From NCBI GenBank assembly GCA_027083915.1, contig JALWML010000210.1, forward strand, positions 1 to 5,385: DNA of 5,385 bases. The letters run 5' to 3'. This DNA is from Lysobacterales bacterium. GTDB lineage: Bacteria > Pseudomonadota > Gammaproteobacteria > Xanthomonadales > Marinicellaceae. Both the position numbers and the translations under genes were made by a program. Within the stretch, counting starts at the first letter, position 1, and each line of letters opens with the position of its first letter. Positions 1-5,385 of the stretch are shown piece after piece. The notes under the pieces are model-generated. The model had not been told where the DNA came from, ran no database searches, and saw nothing but the letters and a program-made list of their open reading frames with translations.

Positions 1-1406
1 TTTTTAATAAATTTCTCTTTTAACTCATTTGATGGCATTGCAGACATTAATACCACTGGTACATTATTTTTATTCTTTCTTAACTCTTTTAGAAAAGTGG
101 GTGCAATAGCCGTGCCAACATTTAAATCGGTTAAGACCAAGTCTACATTGGTCTTTAATAGAATAGCTTGCGCATCTAAAAAACTCAATGCTGTTATTGT
201 TTTAAGCTTAGTTTTATCTAAAAACGCTTCTATTAAATCAAGCACATCCTGATCATCATCTATAACCAGCAGAGTTTTGCCTTGTAACTCCGTAGTTTGA
301 GAAAGATTAATGTTCTCTTGGTTTTTAGTAACCTCACCAACAGGCAGAAGCAATTGAAACACTGAGCCAACATTTCTTACTGATTCTTTAAGTTGTAATT
401 TACCACCTATGGCATTAGCCAATTTTTGACTTATAAACAAACCAATTCCAGAGCCTTTTCCATCACCTTTGTTTACCCTTTCCCAGGGATTAAATATGTT
501 TTCTTGTTGTGTTTTATCAATGCCAATTCCTGTATCAGATACCAAAAATTCATACTGATCTTGTGTTATGTTACAGCTTATTGTAACGGAACCATGGTTG
601 GAATATTTAACAGCATTATTTAGTAAGTTTATTAATATTTGTCTTGTGCGAGTCACATCAATATTAATAGTGCTCTCTTGCGTGTTCTCTGCATTAACAT
701 AGATATCTTTTTCAAGTGCTGCAGGCAAAATTGTATCAACCAAAGAACCAAGAAAGTCTGTGACATTAACTGCTTCAATATGAGTTGACATACTATCCAC
801 TTCTGTTTTTCCAAACAATAAAGTGTTTTCAATTAAATGTTGTAAATAGATAGAGTTACGGTGAATGACTTTTAAGTTGTGGTTGTTTTTATCCTCTTCT
901 AACAGAAGCTCACAATAGCCTAATATGGAAGTTAATGGTGTTCCTAGTTCATGAGAAAGCATTGCAATTAATGTGGCTTTTTCTTGATTTGACTTTTTTA
1001 AGCTCTGCTTGGCTAACTCTAGTTCTTCTGCTATTCGTTTAAATTTGTTTTTAGAAATGTTGTCTTCGTGTGCAAATTGTTGATACTTTTGGGTCACTTG
1101 AAAAATTTCAGATTTATCAACAAAAATAAGGAAATTATTACCATCTTTATTGATGAAATAGATATTGCATACACTGTTTTCATTTAGGTTGTAAAAAGGA
1201 ATTTCAAACTCTTCTTCATACATTTCGGATAAAAAACCAGGCAATACATCTGTTACTTTAACCCCTTTTTGTGGGGTTGTTAGCCCAAGTTGTTCTGGAG
1301 ACCCAAAGACTTGTTTAATGCTTAAGTCATTGGTCAATTGAAAGCAAAAATACCCTTGCTTTTCTTTATTCTGTAGGAGAAAGTTTTTAACGATTTCAGG
1401 AATCAT
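1..1406 (-). CDS. Soluble PAS-type hybrid histidine kinase with C-terminal receiver domain (3' end cut by window edge)
   Basis: I translated this frame by hand from the ATG at 1406-1404; about 468 codons are visible with no stop before the left edge. Residues about 15-115 look PAS-like (GYFCF, then KVTDVLPGF, then FINKDG), followed by a short helical linker. The dimerisation/phosphoacceptor motif SHELGTPLTSILGY puts the phosphorylated His at residue 152. The ATPase domain has N-box Asn260/Asn264, DTGIG at 291-295, an F-box around Phe305 and GKGSGIGL at 316-323. A receiver starts near 378: acidic residues Asp383-385, phosphoacceptor Asp427 in LTDLN, Ser455 at the Thr/Ser position. The conserved Lys should fall just past the edge. 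No membrane segment is visible, so the kinase is probably cytoplasmic. Its start overlaps the GTPase stop as ATGA with no clear Shine-Dalgarno, suggesting translational coupling. The H-box has Gly where Arg is usual (SHELRTPL). No Hpt domain is seen in the visible part. The stimulus is unknown. Confidence 0.93.
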   Translation of the reverse strand, partial: MIPEIVKNFLLQNKEKQGYFCFQLTNDLSIKQVFGSPEQLGLTTPQKGVKVTDVLPGFLSEMYEEEFEIPFYNLNENSVCNIYFINKDGNNFLIFVDKSEIFQVTQKYQQFAHEDNISKNKFKRIAEELELAKQSLKKSNQEKATLIAMLSHELGTPLTSILGYCELLLEEDKNNHNLKVIHRNSIYLQHLIENTLLFGKTEVDSMSTHIEAVNVTDFLGSLVDTILPAALEKDIYVNAENTQESTINIDVTRTRQILINLLNNAVKYSNHGSVTISCNITQDQYEFLVSDTGIGIDKTQQENIFNPWERVNKGDGKGSGIGLFISQKLANAIGGKLQLKESVRNVGSVFQLLLPVGEVTKNQENINLSQTTELQGKTLLVIDDDQDVLDLIEAFLDKTKLKTITALSFLDAQAILLKTNVDLVLTDLNVGTAIAPTFLKELRKNKNNVPVVLMSAMPSNELKEKFIK

Positions 1407-1900
1407 AATGGGTTCAACAGTAAGGAAGCTAGTTTTGCAAACCCTGCCTCAACATTTTCACCTGTTTTAGCACTGGTTTCATAGACAGCATAATTAAATT
1501 CTTTTAAAGCATTAATTTCTGTTTCATTTATAATCCAATCATCAACTAAATCACATTTATTGATAAAGCAGACAGAAGGAACTTGCTTAATTTCAGGTAA
1601 TGAATTATTAATCGTGTCAATGATATTAAATGACTCAGGTTCTGTGCCATCAACAACCCAAATAAGCCCATGCACTCCTCTTAAGTAGTGAGCATAATGC
1701 CCATCTTGTTCAAAACCAGCAATATCCCAAATAACTAAAGAAATTTCTTTATCATCTACATGCATTTGTTTTGTAGAAATACTCACTCCAACAGTCGTTT
1801 TATATTTTTCGCCAAACTGTTTATCTATAAATTGCTTAACAAGACTAGTTTTGCCAACAGCAAATCGTCCTATTAAACATATTTTTTTTGCGACTGACAT
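1403..1900 (-). CDS. Ras/Rab-like small GTPase of bacterial type
   Basis: This 165-residue protein is a single Ras-fold G domain, the usual minimal length. Motifs in order: P-loop GRFAVGKT (11-18); switch I with Thr36 in the KYKTTVGV stretch; G3 WDIAG (58-62); G4 NKCD (114-117); G5 SAK (143-145). It should bind GTP/GDP and act as a switch. There is no C-terminal cysteine motif for lipidation and no membrane segment, so membrane recruitment would need a partner. Two positions deserve care: Phe13 occupies the place of Ras Gly12, and Phe63 occupies the place of Ras catalytic Gln61, so intrinsic hydrolysis may be slow or partner-dependent (inference). The start has a good ribosome-binding site. 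It sits 9 bp after the OmpA-domain gene and overlaps the kinase gene by 4 bp, so it is embedded in the operon. It resembles the Rab-like bacterial GTPases more than MglA proper. Its effector cannot be read from the sequence. Confidence 0.93.
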   Translation of the reverse strand: MSVAKKICLIGRFAVGKTSLVKQFIDKQFGEKYKTTVGVSISTKQMHVDDKEISLVIWDIAGFEQDGHYAHYLRGVHGLIWVVDGTEPESFNIIDTINNSLPEIKQVPSVCFINKCDLVDDWIINETEINALKEFNYAVYETSAKTGENVEAGFAKLASLLLNPL

Positions 1901-1905
1901 TTTAA

Positions 1906-1911
1906 TCTCTT
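1906..1911 (-). promoter_or_regulatory. Ribosome-binding site of the small GTPase gene
   Basis: AAGAGA lies 5 bases before the ATG at 1900 and overlaps the TAA stop codon of the upstream gene (1912-1910). It is the clearest Shine-Dalgarno at any internal junction of this operon. The coiled-coil, OmpA-domain and kinase genes have weak or no visible sites, so the GTPase may be translated relatively independently of its neighbours (inference). Confidence 0.6.
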
Positions 1912-3547
1912 ATAGTTGTTTGATATCAAAAGTAACCCCTAATAATGAAAGGTTTTTTCTTCGATTATGTTCTGAACATTTCTTAACAGTGGTGTTTATG
2001 TAAATTTCTTCATTAAGTGATTGGGTTATTAATTCTTTAACTAGGTTTGCTCGTTGTAAAGAATAATCATCACTTAATAGACCTGCACAGTCACTTGTTC
2101 CAATAATTGAAAATTCCATTTTAGCCTGCTTTTTACTCAGTAATTGTAAATTTTTAATAATAAAACCAAGTTGTGCATTGATATAGTCTTTGTTTTTTAT
2201 ATCAGGAATTTGAATAAAAGTTTGATTGATTTGGTTTAACAATAGGGATAAATCCTCTTTTTTCTCCTTCTTGGGTAAATTTGTTACAACTAACTTATTG
2301 TCAATTTCTTCAATTCCATCAATTGCATAAAGTTTACTAAGTAGCAATTGATTTTTACCATAAGCTATATTTCCAGATAGCTCTAAATGTCCCTGTTTAA
2401 ATTGTGATTTGACACCTTTGTAGTTAGATAGAGCTCGCTTAATTCTTTTCTTTATTATTGACTCATCAAGAGAACTGTATGGTTTAGTAATAAGAGTTAC
2501 AGCCTCATCTGAAAGAACACTGGTGTCAGCAAGTGGGTCAAGTAAGCCATAGATGTGATAGCTATCACCATCACGCTCGATTTTTTGAACATATAAACCC
2601 TCTATACTGTTGCTTTTTTCAATTACTTTGTTCAGCGCTTGCTTTTTGTTGTAAGACCAATAAAAGATAGCAGAGATTATCAGCAATAGAATGATTACCC
2701 AAGGCATTATTTTGGTTTCTTTTTTGGTTTCAGAAAGGCTTTTAGTTACTAGTTTTCCTCGTAGGTAATCATTTAACTCAAGGTTGTTTTGGTATAAATC
2801 TTCTTGCAATAATACTTCTGAATAATCTGCATGAATATTTTCAATTATTTCTTGGAATTTTTGTTTTAAACGTTCTGTTGGATTGCCTTTAACAACGGCA
2901 GCAAGGTAGACCTTAGGGCCTGTTGCAATGATAAAATTTTGGTTTTTTATCTCAACACTTTGTAGGTGAGCATCATCAGAATCAAATGAATCTTCAATAA
3001 ATGATTGAATCGCTGTAAGCATGGCAGAGATGGCATTATTGTCTTTTAATAAATCATCAGAGCCTGCATGTTCGATTAATAAGCCATTTTCTTTATTGAT
3101 TAAAAATATATCAGATACTTGGTATCGAATAGTTTTTTGAAACAACATTTCTGGATAAGTTATTCCAGCTTTTTTTGCTTGCCATCTCCACTTTAAAGAC
3201 TTGATTGAAAAATCTTGTTCAATGGCTCGATTAATATCGGATACAAATTGCTTAATGCTATTGGTAACTGTTTTACGAATGAGTTGCCCCATAATTGGCA
3301 ACAAGGCATCTATGATAGATTGTTTGCTTTCGGAAAATGCACGCAGCACACCTGATTTTATCGGCTTTTCTAGTGCGCGTTCTAATTGCGGGTCTCTTTT
3401 TTGAGAACGCTTTATTGCATTTGAAAGTACCTTTGCTACTTCATCAGTAAACCTTTCTTCAGATAAAAGTTTGTCTTTAAGATGATTAAGAACCTCCAGC
3501 TCTTCCTTTAGCAAAAGAGACTTTAATATGTCACGTTCTTTACTCAT
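1910..3547 (-). CDS. Single-span membrane protein: roadblock-like cytoplasmic region, BON domain, OmpA-like C-terminal domain
   Basis: This 545-residue protein has no signal peptide. Residues 1-280 are hydrophilic and presumably cytoplasmic. They comprise a charged helical N-terminus, a conserved-looking block at about 80-142 (LLPIMGQLIRK, SLKWRWQAK), then about 143-240 with a roadblock/LC7-like pattern: DIFLINKENGLLI, a helix with AMLTAIQSFIEDSF, then strands and YLAAVVKG. One transmembrane helix spans about 281-298. The periplasmic part has a BON-like domain at about 362-423 (IIKKRIKRAL, GHLELSGNI, GIEEIDNKLVV), possibly preceded by a degenerate copy at 303-358, and an OmpA-like domain at about 433-545. 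The last carries TSDCAG and SLQRA, giving Asp486 and Arg499 at the positions that bind diaminopimelate in OmpA-family domains. It is thus an inner-membrane protein likely to grip peptidoglycan, not a beta-barrel porin. The roadblock assignment is by pattern only. It lies 10 bp after the coiled-coil gene with no obvious Shine-Dalgarno. Confidence 0.88.
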   Translation of the reverse strand: MSKERDILKSLLLKEELEVLNHLKDKLLSEERFTDEVAKVLSNAIKRSQKRDPQLERALEKPIKSGVLRAFSESKQSIIDALLPIMGQLIRKTVTNSIKQFVSDINRAIEQDFSIKSLKWRWQAKKAGITYPEMLFQKTIRYQVSDIFLINKENGLLIEHAGSDDLLKDNNAISAMLTAIQSFIEDSFDSDDAHLQSVEIKNQNFIIATGPKVYLAAVVKGNPTERLKQKFQEIIENIHADYSEVLLQEDLYQNNLELNDYLRGKLVTKSLSETKKETKIMPWVIILLLIISAIFYWSYNKKQALNKVIEKSNSIEGLYVQKIERDGDSYHIYGLLDPLADTSVLSDEAVTLITKPYSSLDESIIKKRIKRALSNYKGVKSQFKQGHLELSGNIAYGKNQLLLSKLYAIDGIEEIDNKLVVTNLPKKEKKEDLSLLLNQINQTFIQIPDIKNKDYINAQLGFIIKNLQLLSKKQAKMEFSIIGTSDCAGLLSDDYSLQRANLVKELITQSLNEEIYINTTVKKCSEHNRRKNLSLLGVTFDIKQL

Positions 3548-3557
3548 GTGAAATGAA

Positions 3558-3968
3558 TTAGTCTGCCAACTTTGTTGCCATATCCTTGAGAAGTTGTGCT
3601 AAGTCCTTTCTGTGACTGGCCTTGTTATCAAGTTTTTGAATTTCCATTTGTAACTGGTTGACCAGATCAGATTCAGTTTCTATAATTTTAGCATTAATTG
3701 TAGACTCTAACTTATTTAGTGCTTGAGTCTGTTGTTGTTCCAACTGTGCGTTGTCAGCACTGAGCTCTTTATTGGATTGATTGATTTGTTCTTTAAGTTC
3801 TTTAGTTGTTTTATCAACTTTATCTGCTAACTTCTCAATGGCATTTGAAAGGTTTTTTTCCAAAGCCGCGAAGCGTTTTTCAATCAAGCTAATTTGCTCA
3901 CCAAAAAGTATGTCTCGGATTTGATCAACTGAATTAGGTGTAGTTGTTTCTGTTTTCTTTGTACTCAT
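3558..3968 (-). CDS. Small coiled-coil protein of unknown function
   Basis: This 136-residue soluble protein has no signal peptide, membrane segment or cysteine. After a Thr-rich N-terminus, residues about 14-30 (VDQIRDILFGEQ, then SLIEKRF) form a distinctive amphipathic block. Residues about 30-115 are heptad-like and rich in Glu, Lys and Gln (for example KLADKVDKTTKELKEQIN), predicting a long coiled coil. The C-terminus (SHRKDLAQLLKDMATKLAD) looks like a second conserved helix. I associate this head-rod-tail form with short proteins encoded next to OmpA-domain/GTPase operons, but that is recollection, not a search result. The start at 3968 lies 4 bp after the regulator's stop, with only a weak Shine-Dalgarno, so coupled translation is likely. 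Its position just before the membrane protein suggests an adaptor or scaffold that binds the cytoplasmic region of that protein or the GTPase (inference). No enzymatic motif is visible. Confidence 0.85.
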   Translation of the reverse strand: MSTKKTETTTPNSVDQIRDILFGEQISLIEKRFAALEKNLSNAIEKLADKVDKTTKELKEQINQSNKELSADNAQLEQQQTQALNKLESTINAKIIETESDLVNQLQMEIQKLDNKASHRKDLAQLLKDMATKLAD

Positions 3969-3972
3969 TTGC

Positions 3973-4650
3973 TTATATTTGATTTTGATTGATTAGTTTA
4001 TATCCTTGGTGGTAAATGGATACCAATTTCCAGCCATTTACACCGTTTAAGAGAAGTTTTTTACGCAACCGACTGATATGTGTATCAACGGTTCTGGTAT
4101 TTATTTCTGAACTTTTAACCCATATAGATTCAAGCAATTGATCTCTTGATATTAAGGCACCTTCATTGTAAAAAAAGTATAAAGCCAATTCAAACTCTTT
4201 ATTTGTAAGGGAGACATTAGTGCCATTATAAGAAACAATATTGGCTTTTTTATTGAAAGTATAAGGATCAGAATGTATTTCCTGATCATCATGACTAAGT
4301 CTTCTTGTTACGGCATTTATCCGAGCTTTTAAAATTCCCTCACTCACCGGCTTTACAATGTAGTCATCAGCACCGTCAGTAAGTGCTGTTACAATGTCAT
4401 CCTCGGTATTTCGCGAGGTTAAAAAGATAACTGGGATTTGGTCGTATCGACTGCCTTTGAGCCAATGCAATACATCCAAACCACCCACCTTAGGAAGGTT
4501 CCAGTCAATTAATAAAACATCTGGAACTTCAAAAGGTATTTCTTTAATCAAGTCTCTAGCTTTGTCGAAAACTTTACACTCATAATCATCCAACCACAAA
4601 GTGTATAACTCTGATTGATCCGTATCATCTTCTAAAATATATATCTTCAT
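3973..4650 (-). CDS. OmpR/PhoB-family DNA-binding response regulator
   Basis: This 225-residue protein has typical family length and two domains. The receiver (about 1-118) has acidic residues Glu7, Asp8 and Asp9, phosphoacceptor Asp49 (LLIDWNLPKVGG), Thr78 (FLTSR) and Lys100 (IVKP). These are all the residues needed for phosphorylation and switching. The winged-helix DNA-binding domain (about 126-222) shows LTNKEFELALYF, the SRDQLLESIW block, the recognition helix around RTVDTHISRLRKKL and the terminal wing HQGYKLI. Phosphorylation should promote dimerisation and binding to direct-repeat operators. It is the first gene of the operon and the likely cognate partner of the hybrid kinase at the other end, although the kinase's own receiver makes a phosphorelay possible. 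The start at 4650 is supported by an AGAGA-type ribosome-binding site a few bases upstream. Autoregulation is plausible because the gap upstream carries repeated TATTGT motifs, but this is not shown. Confidence 0.96.
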   Translation of the reverse strand: MKIYILEDDTDQSELYTLWLDDYECKVFDKARDLIKEIPFEVPDVLLIDWNLPKVGGLDVLHWLKGSRYDQIPVIFLTSRNTEDDIVTALTDGADDYIVKPVSEGILKARINAVTRRLSHDDQEIHSDPYTFNKKANIVSYNGTNVSLTNKEFELALYFFYNEGALISRDQLLESIWVKSSEINTRTVDTHISRLRKKLLLNGVNGWKLVSIYHQGYKLINQNQI

Positions 4651-4652
4651 AT

Positions 4653-4659
4653 TTCTCTC
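4653..4659 (-). promoter_or_regulatory. Ribosome-binding site of the response regulator gene
   Basis: GAGAGAA stands just before the ATG at 4650, at a workable distance, and fixes that start codon. The receiver fold begins immediately after it (MKIYILEDD), which agrees. Confidence 0.6.
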
Positions 4660-4692
4660 ACAATATTTTTATATATCGAACTGCATTCTTGC

Positions 4693-4722
4693 CTTATATC
4701 TTACAATAGTTTTCATTGTCAC
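4693..4722 (-). promoter_or_regulatory. Candidate sigma-70-type promoter P1 of the five-gene operon
   Basis: On the minus strand GTGACA (4722-4717, 5 of 6 matches to TTGACA) is followed after 18 bases by TATAAG (4698-4693, 5 of 6 matches to TATAAT). Transcription would start near 4686, giving a leader of about 36 bases before the regulator's ATG. This is the better-spaced of two candidates. AT-rich DNA makes such matches common, so it is a prediction only. Confidence 0.45.
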
Positions 4723-4745
4723 ACTAACTGGTTGATATTACAATA
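4698..4745 (-). repeat. Direct repeat TATTGTAAnAT in the operon's upstream region
   Basis: TATTGTAATAT (4745-4735) and TATTGTAAGAT (4708-4698) match at 10 of 11 positions with starts 37 bp apart. A looser third copy, TATTGTGAGA, lies at 4665-4656 next to the ribosome-binding site. The second copy also forms one arm of an inverted repeat ACAAT-N7-ATTGT (4719-4703) in the P1 spacer. They could be operators, for example for the encoded regulator, but chance similarity in AT-rich DNA is a real alternative. Confidence 0.3.
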
Positions 4746-4750
4746 AATAA

Positions 4751-4777
4751 ATTATAGTAAAGCTGAATAATTAACAA
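4751..4777 (-). promoter_or_regulatory. Candidate sigma-70-type promoter P2, upstream of P1
   Basis: A perfect TATAAT (4756-4751) is preceded by TTGTTA (4777-4772, 4 of 6 matches) at a short 15-base spacing. Its start point would lie near 4744, giving a leader of about 93 bases. The -10 is perfect but the -35 and spacing are poor, so I rank it below P1. It lies only about 35 bp past the end of the peptidase gene. Confidence 0.3.
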
Positions 4778-4810
4778 CCTTTGCTAATCAAGGAATAATT
4801 TTATTGTTTA

Positions 4811-5385
4811 TTACCAACCACAATCTCGATTTTTATTTTGCTCGTCTAACCAGCTTTTCAATGGAGCAAAATAATCAATCACAGCTGTTGCATCCATTTC
4901 ACGTGAGTTTGCAACAACTTCTAAAGCATCTTGCCAAGGTTTTGATGCGCCCATTTCCAGCATTTTTGTGAGTTTTGCTCCAGCTTCTTTATTGCCATAA
5001 ATCGAGCATTTGTGTAATGCGTCTTTGTTACCCGCTGTTTTGCATAGTTCACGATGAAATTGAAATTCCAAAATATGTGCTAAAAAATAACGGGTATAAG
5101 GAACTCCAGCAGGGATATGGTATTTAGCACCCGGGTCAAAATTATTCTCAGAAATAGCAACAGGAGATTTTACGCCTTGGTATTTGTTGCGTAATTGCCA
5201 CCAACCTTTGTTGTATTGATCTTCAGAGATTTCACCATTGAAAACTTTCCAACGCCACTGGTCAATCATTAAACCAAAGGGCAAAAAAGCAACTCTATCA
5301 AGCGCCATTTTCATTAACATGCCCAAGTCACTTTCACTTTTAGGAGCTTTTTCCAATAAGCCTATTTTAGCTAAATATTCTGGTG
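4811..5385 (-). CDS. M2-family peptidyl-dipeptidase (bacterial ACE homologue), C-terminal part; 5' end beyond window
   Basis: The frame is open to the right edge (first full codon 5383-5381, reading PEYLAKIGLL), so this is the last 191 residues of a longer protein. The family removes C-terminal dipeptides from peptides using zinc. The HEXXH zinc site lies N-terminal to this piece and is not visible. What is visible is diagnostic: KYHIPAGVPYTRYF aligns with the ACE stretch holding Lys511, His513, Tyr520, Arg522 and Tyr523 (testis ACE numbering), the residues that hold the substrate carboxylate and carbonyl and one chloride-binding Arg. All five are present (Lys87, His89, Tyr96, Arg98 and Tyr99 of the fragment). 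The Cys pair (ELC and HKC, Cys114/Cys126) matches a conserved ACE disulfide, consistent with periplasmic export. It ends in CGW and TAA. Its G+C in sampled lines (about 42%) is higher than in a sampled line of the operon (about 32%). It appears functionally unrelated to the downstream operon. Confidence 0.95.
   Translation of the reverse strand, partial: PEYLAKIGLLEKAPKSESDLGMLMKMALDRVAFLPFGLMIDQWRWKVFNGEISEDQYNKGWWQLRNKYQGVKSPVAISENNFDPGAKYHIPAGVPYTRYFLAHILEFQFHRELCKTAGNKDALHKCSIYGNKEAGAKLTKMLEMGASKPWQDALEVVANSREMDATAVIDYFAPLKSWLDEQNKNRDCGW

Noticed and set aside
426..623. Plus-strand open frame of 65 codons with a hydrophobic product
   Set aside because: It lies opposite the ATPase domain of the hybrid kinase, where the minus frame carries the N-box and DTGIG motifs, so it is a shadow frame.
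1403..1900. Small GTPase as MglA itself
   Set aside because: The G3 motif is the Rab-like WDIAG form and the length is that of a minimal Ras fold, so an MglA name is not justified.
3201..3404. Plus-strand open frame of 67 codons
   Set aside because: It is antisense to the conserved cytoplasmic block of the OmpA-domain protein, with no recognisable product.
4394..4585. Plus-strand open frame of 63 codons
   Set aside because: It is antisense to the receiver domain of the response regulator, including its phosphoacceptor region, and has no family resemblance.
4706..4721. TGTGA at 4723-4719 as a CRP/FNR-type site
   Set aside because: Only one half-site is present; no TCACA or ATCAA-type partner occurs at the right spacing.
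4780..4795. CCTT-N8-AAGG hairpin as a terminator after the peptidase gene
   Set aside because: The stem is only 4 bp with an 8-base loop and no T-tract follows on the minus strand, so it is too weak to call. Read-through into the operon cannot be excluded.
5354..5356. TTG at 5356 as the real start of the peptidase gene
   Set aside because: The frame continues upstream to the window edge with family-typical sequence (EYLAKIGLL), so this TTG is an internal Leu codon of a longer gene.

Overview
The window is a stretch of AT-rich bacterial chromosome (roughly one third G+C by hand counts of sampled lines). Every gene I can support lies on the minus strand. Domain styles (OmpR-type regulator, hybrid kinase, OmpA-type peptidoglycan-binding domain, exported ACE-like peptidase) point to a Gram-negative bacterium. 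A low-GC gammaproteobacterium is my best guess, but this is inference only.

Layout in transcription order, right to left. (1) 5385-4811 is the 3' end of a gene for an M2-family peptidyl-dipeptidase (bacterial angiotensin-converting-enzyme homologue), whose start lies outside the window. (2) 4810-4651 is a 160-bp AT-rich gap with two candidate promoters and recurring TATTGT motifs. (3) 4650 down to 1 is one tightly packed run of five genes: an OmpR/PhoB-type response regulator; a 136-residue coiled-coil protein; a 545-residue single-span membrane protein with a roadblock/LC7-like cytoplasmic region and BON plus OmpA-like periplasmic domains; a Ras/Rab-like small GTPase; and a soluble PAS-type hybrid histidine kinase cut by the left window edge inside its receiver domain. 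The gaps between these genes are 4, 10 and 9 bp, and the last junction is a 4-bp ATGA overlap. They are therefore very probably one operon.

The five-gene run is the interesting part. It places a small GTPase of the eukaryote-like Ras superfamily between a two-component system and a protein that could join the cytoplasm to the cell wall. In the known MglA/MglB pair, a roadblock protein is the GTPase-activating partner of a bacterial Ras-like GTPase. Here a roadblock-like segment appears to be built into the membrane protein encoded directly upstream of the GTPase. My working model, which is inference, is that the kinase and regulator control or read out a GTPase switch that docks on a peptidoglycan-anchored membrane platform, with the coiled-coil protein as an adaptor. 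No gene-free stretch exceeds 300 bp, and I saw no RNA gene, mobile element or CRISPR array.
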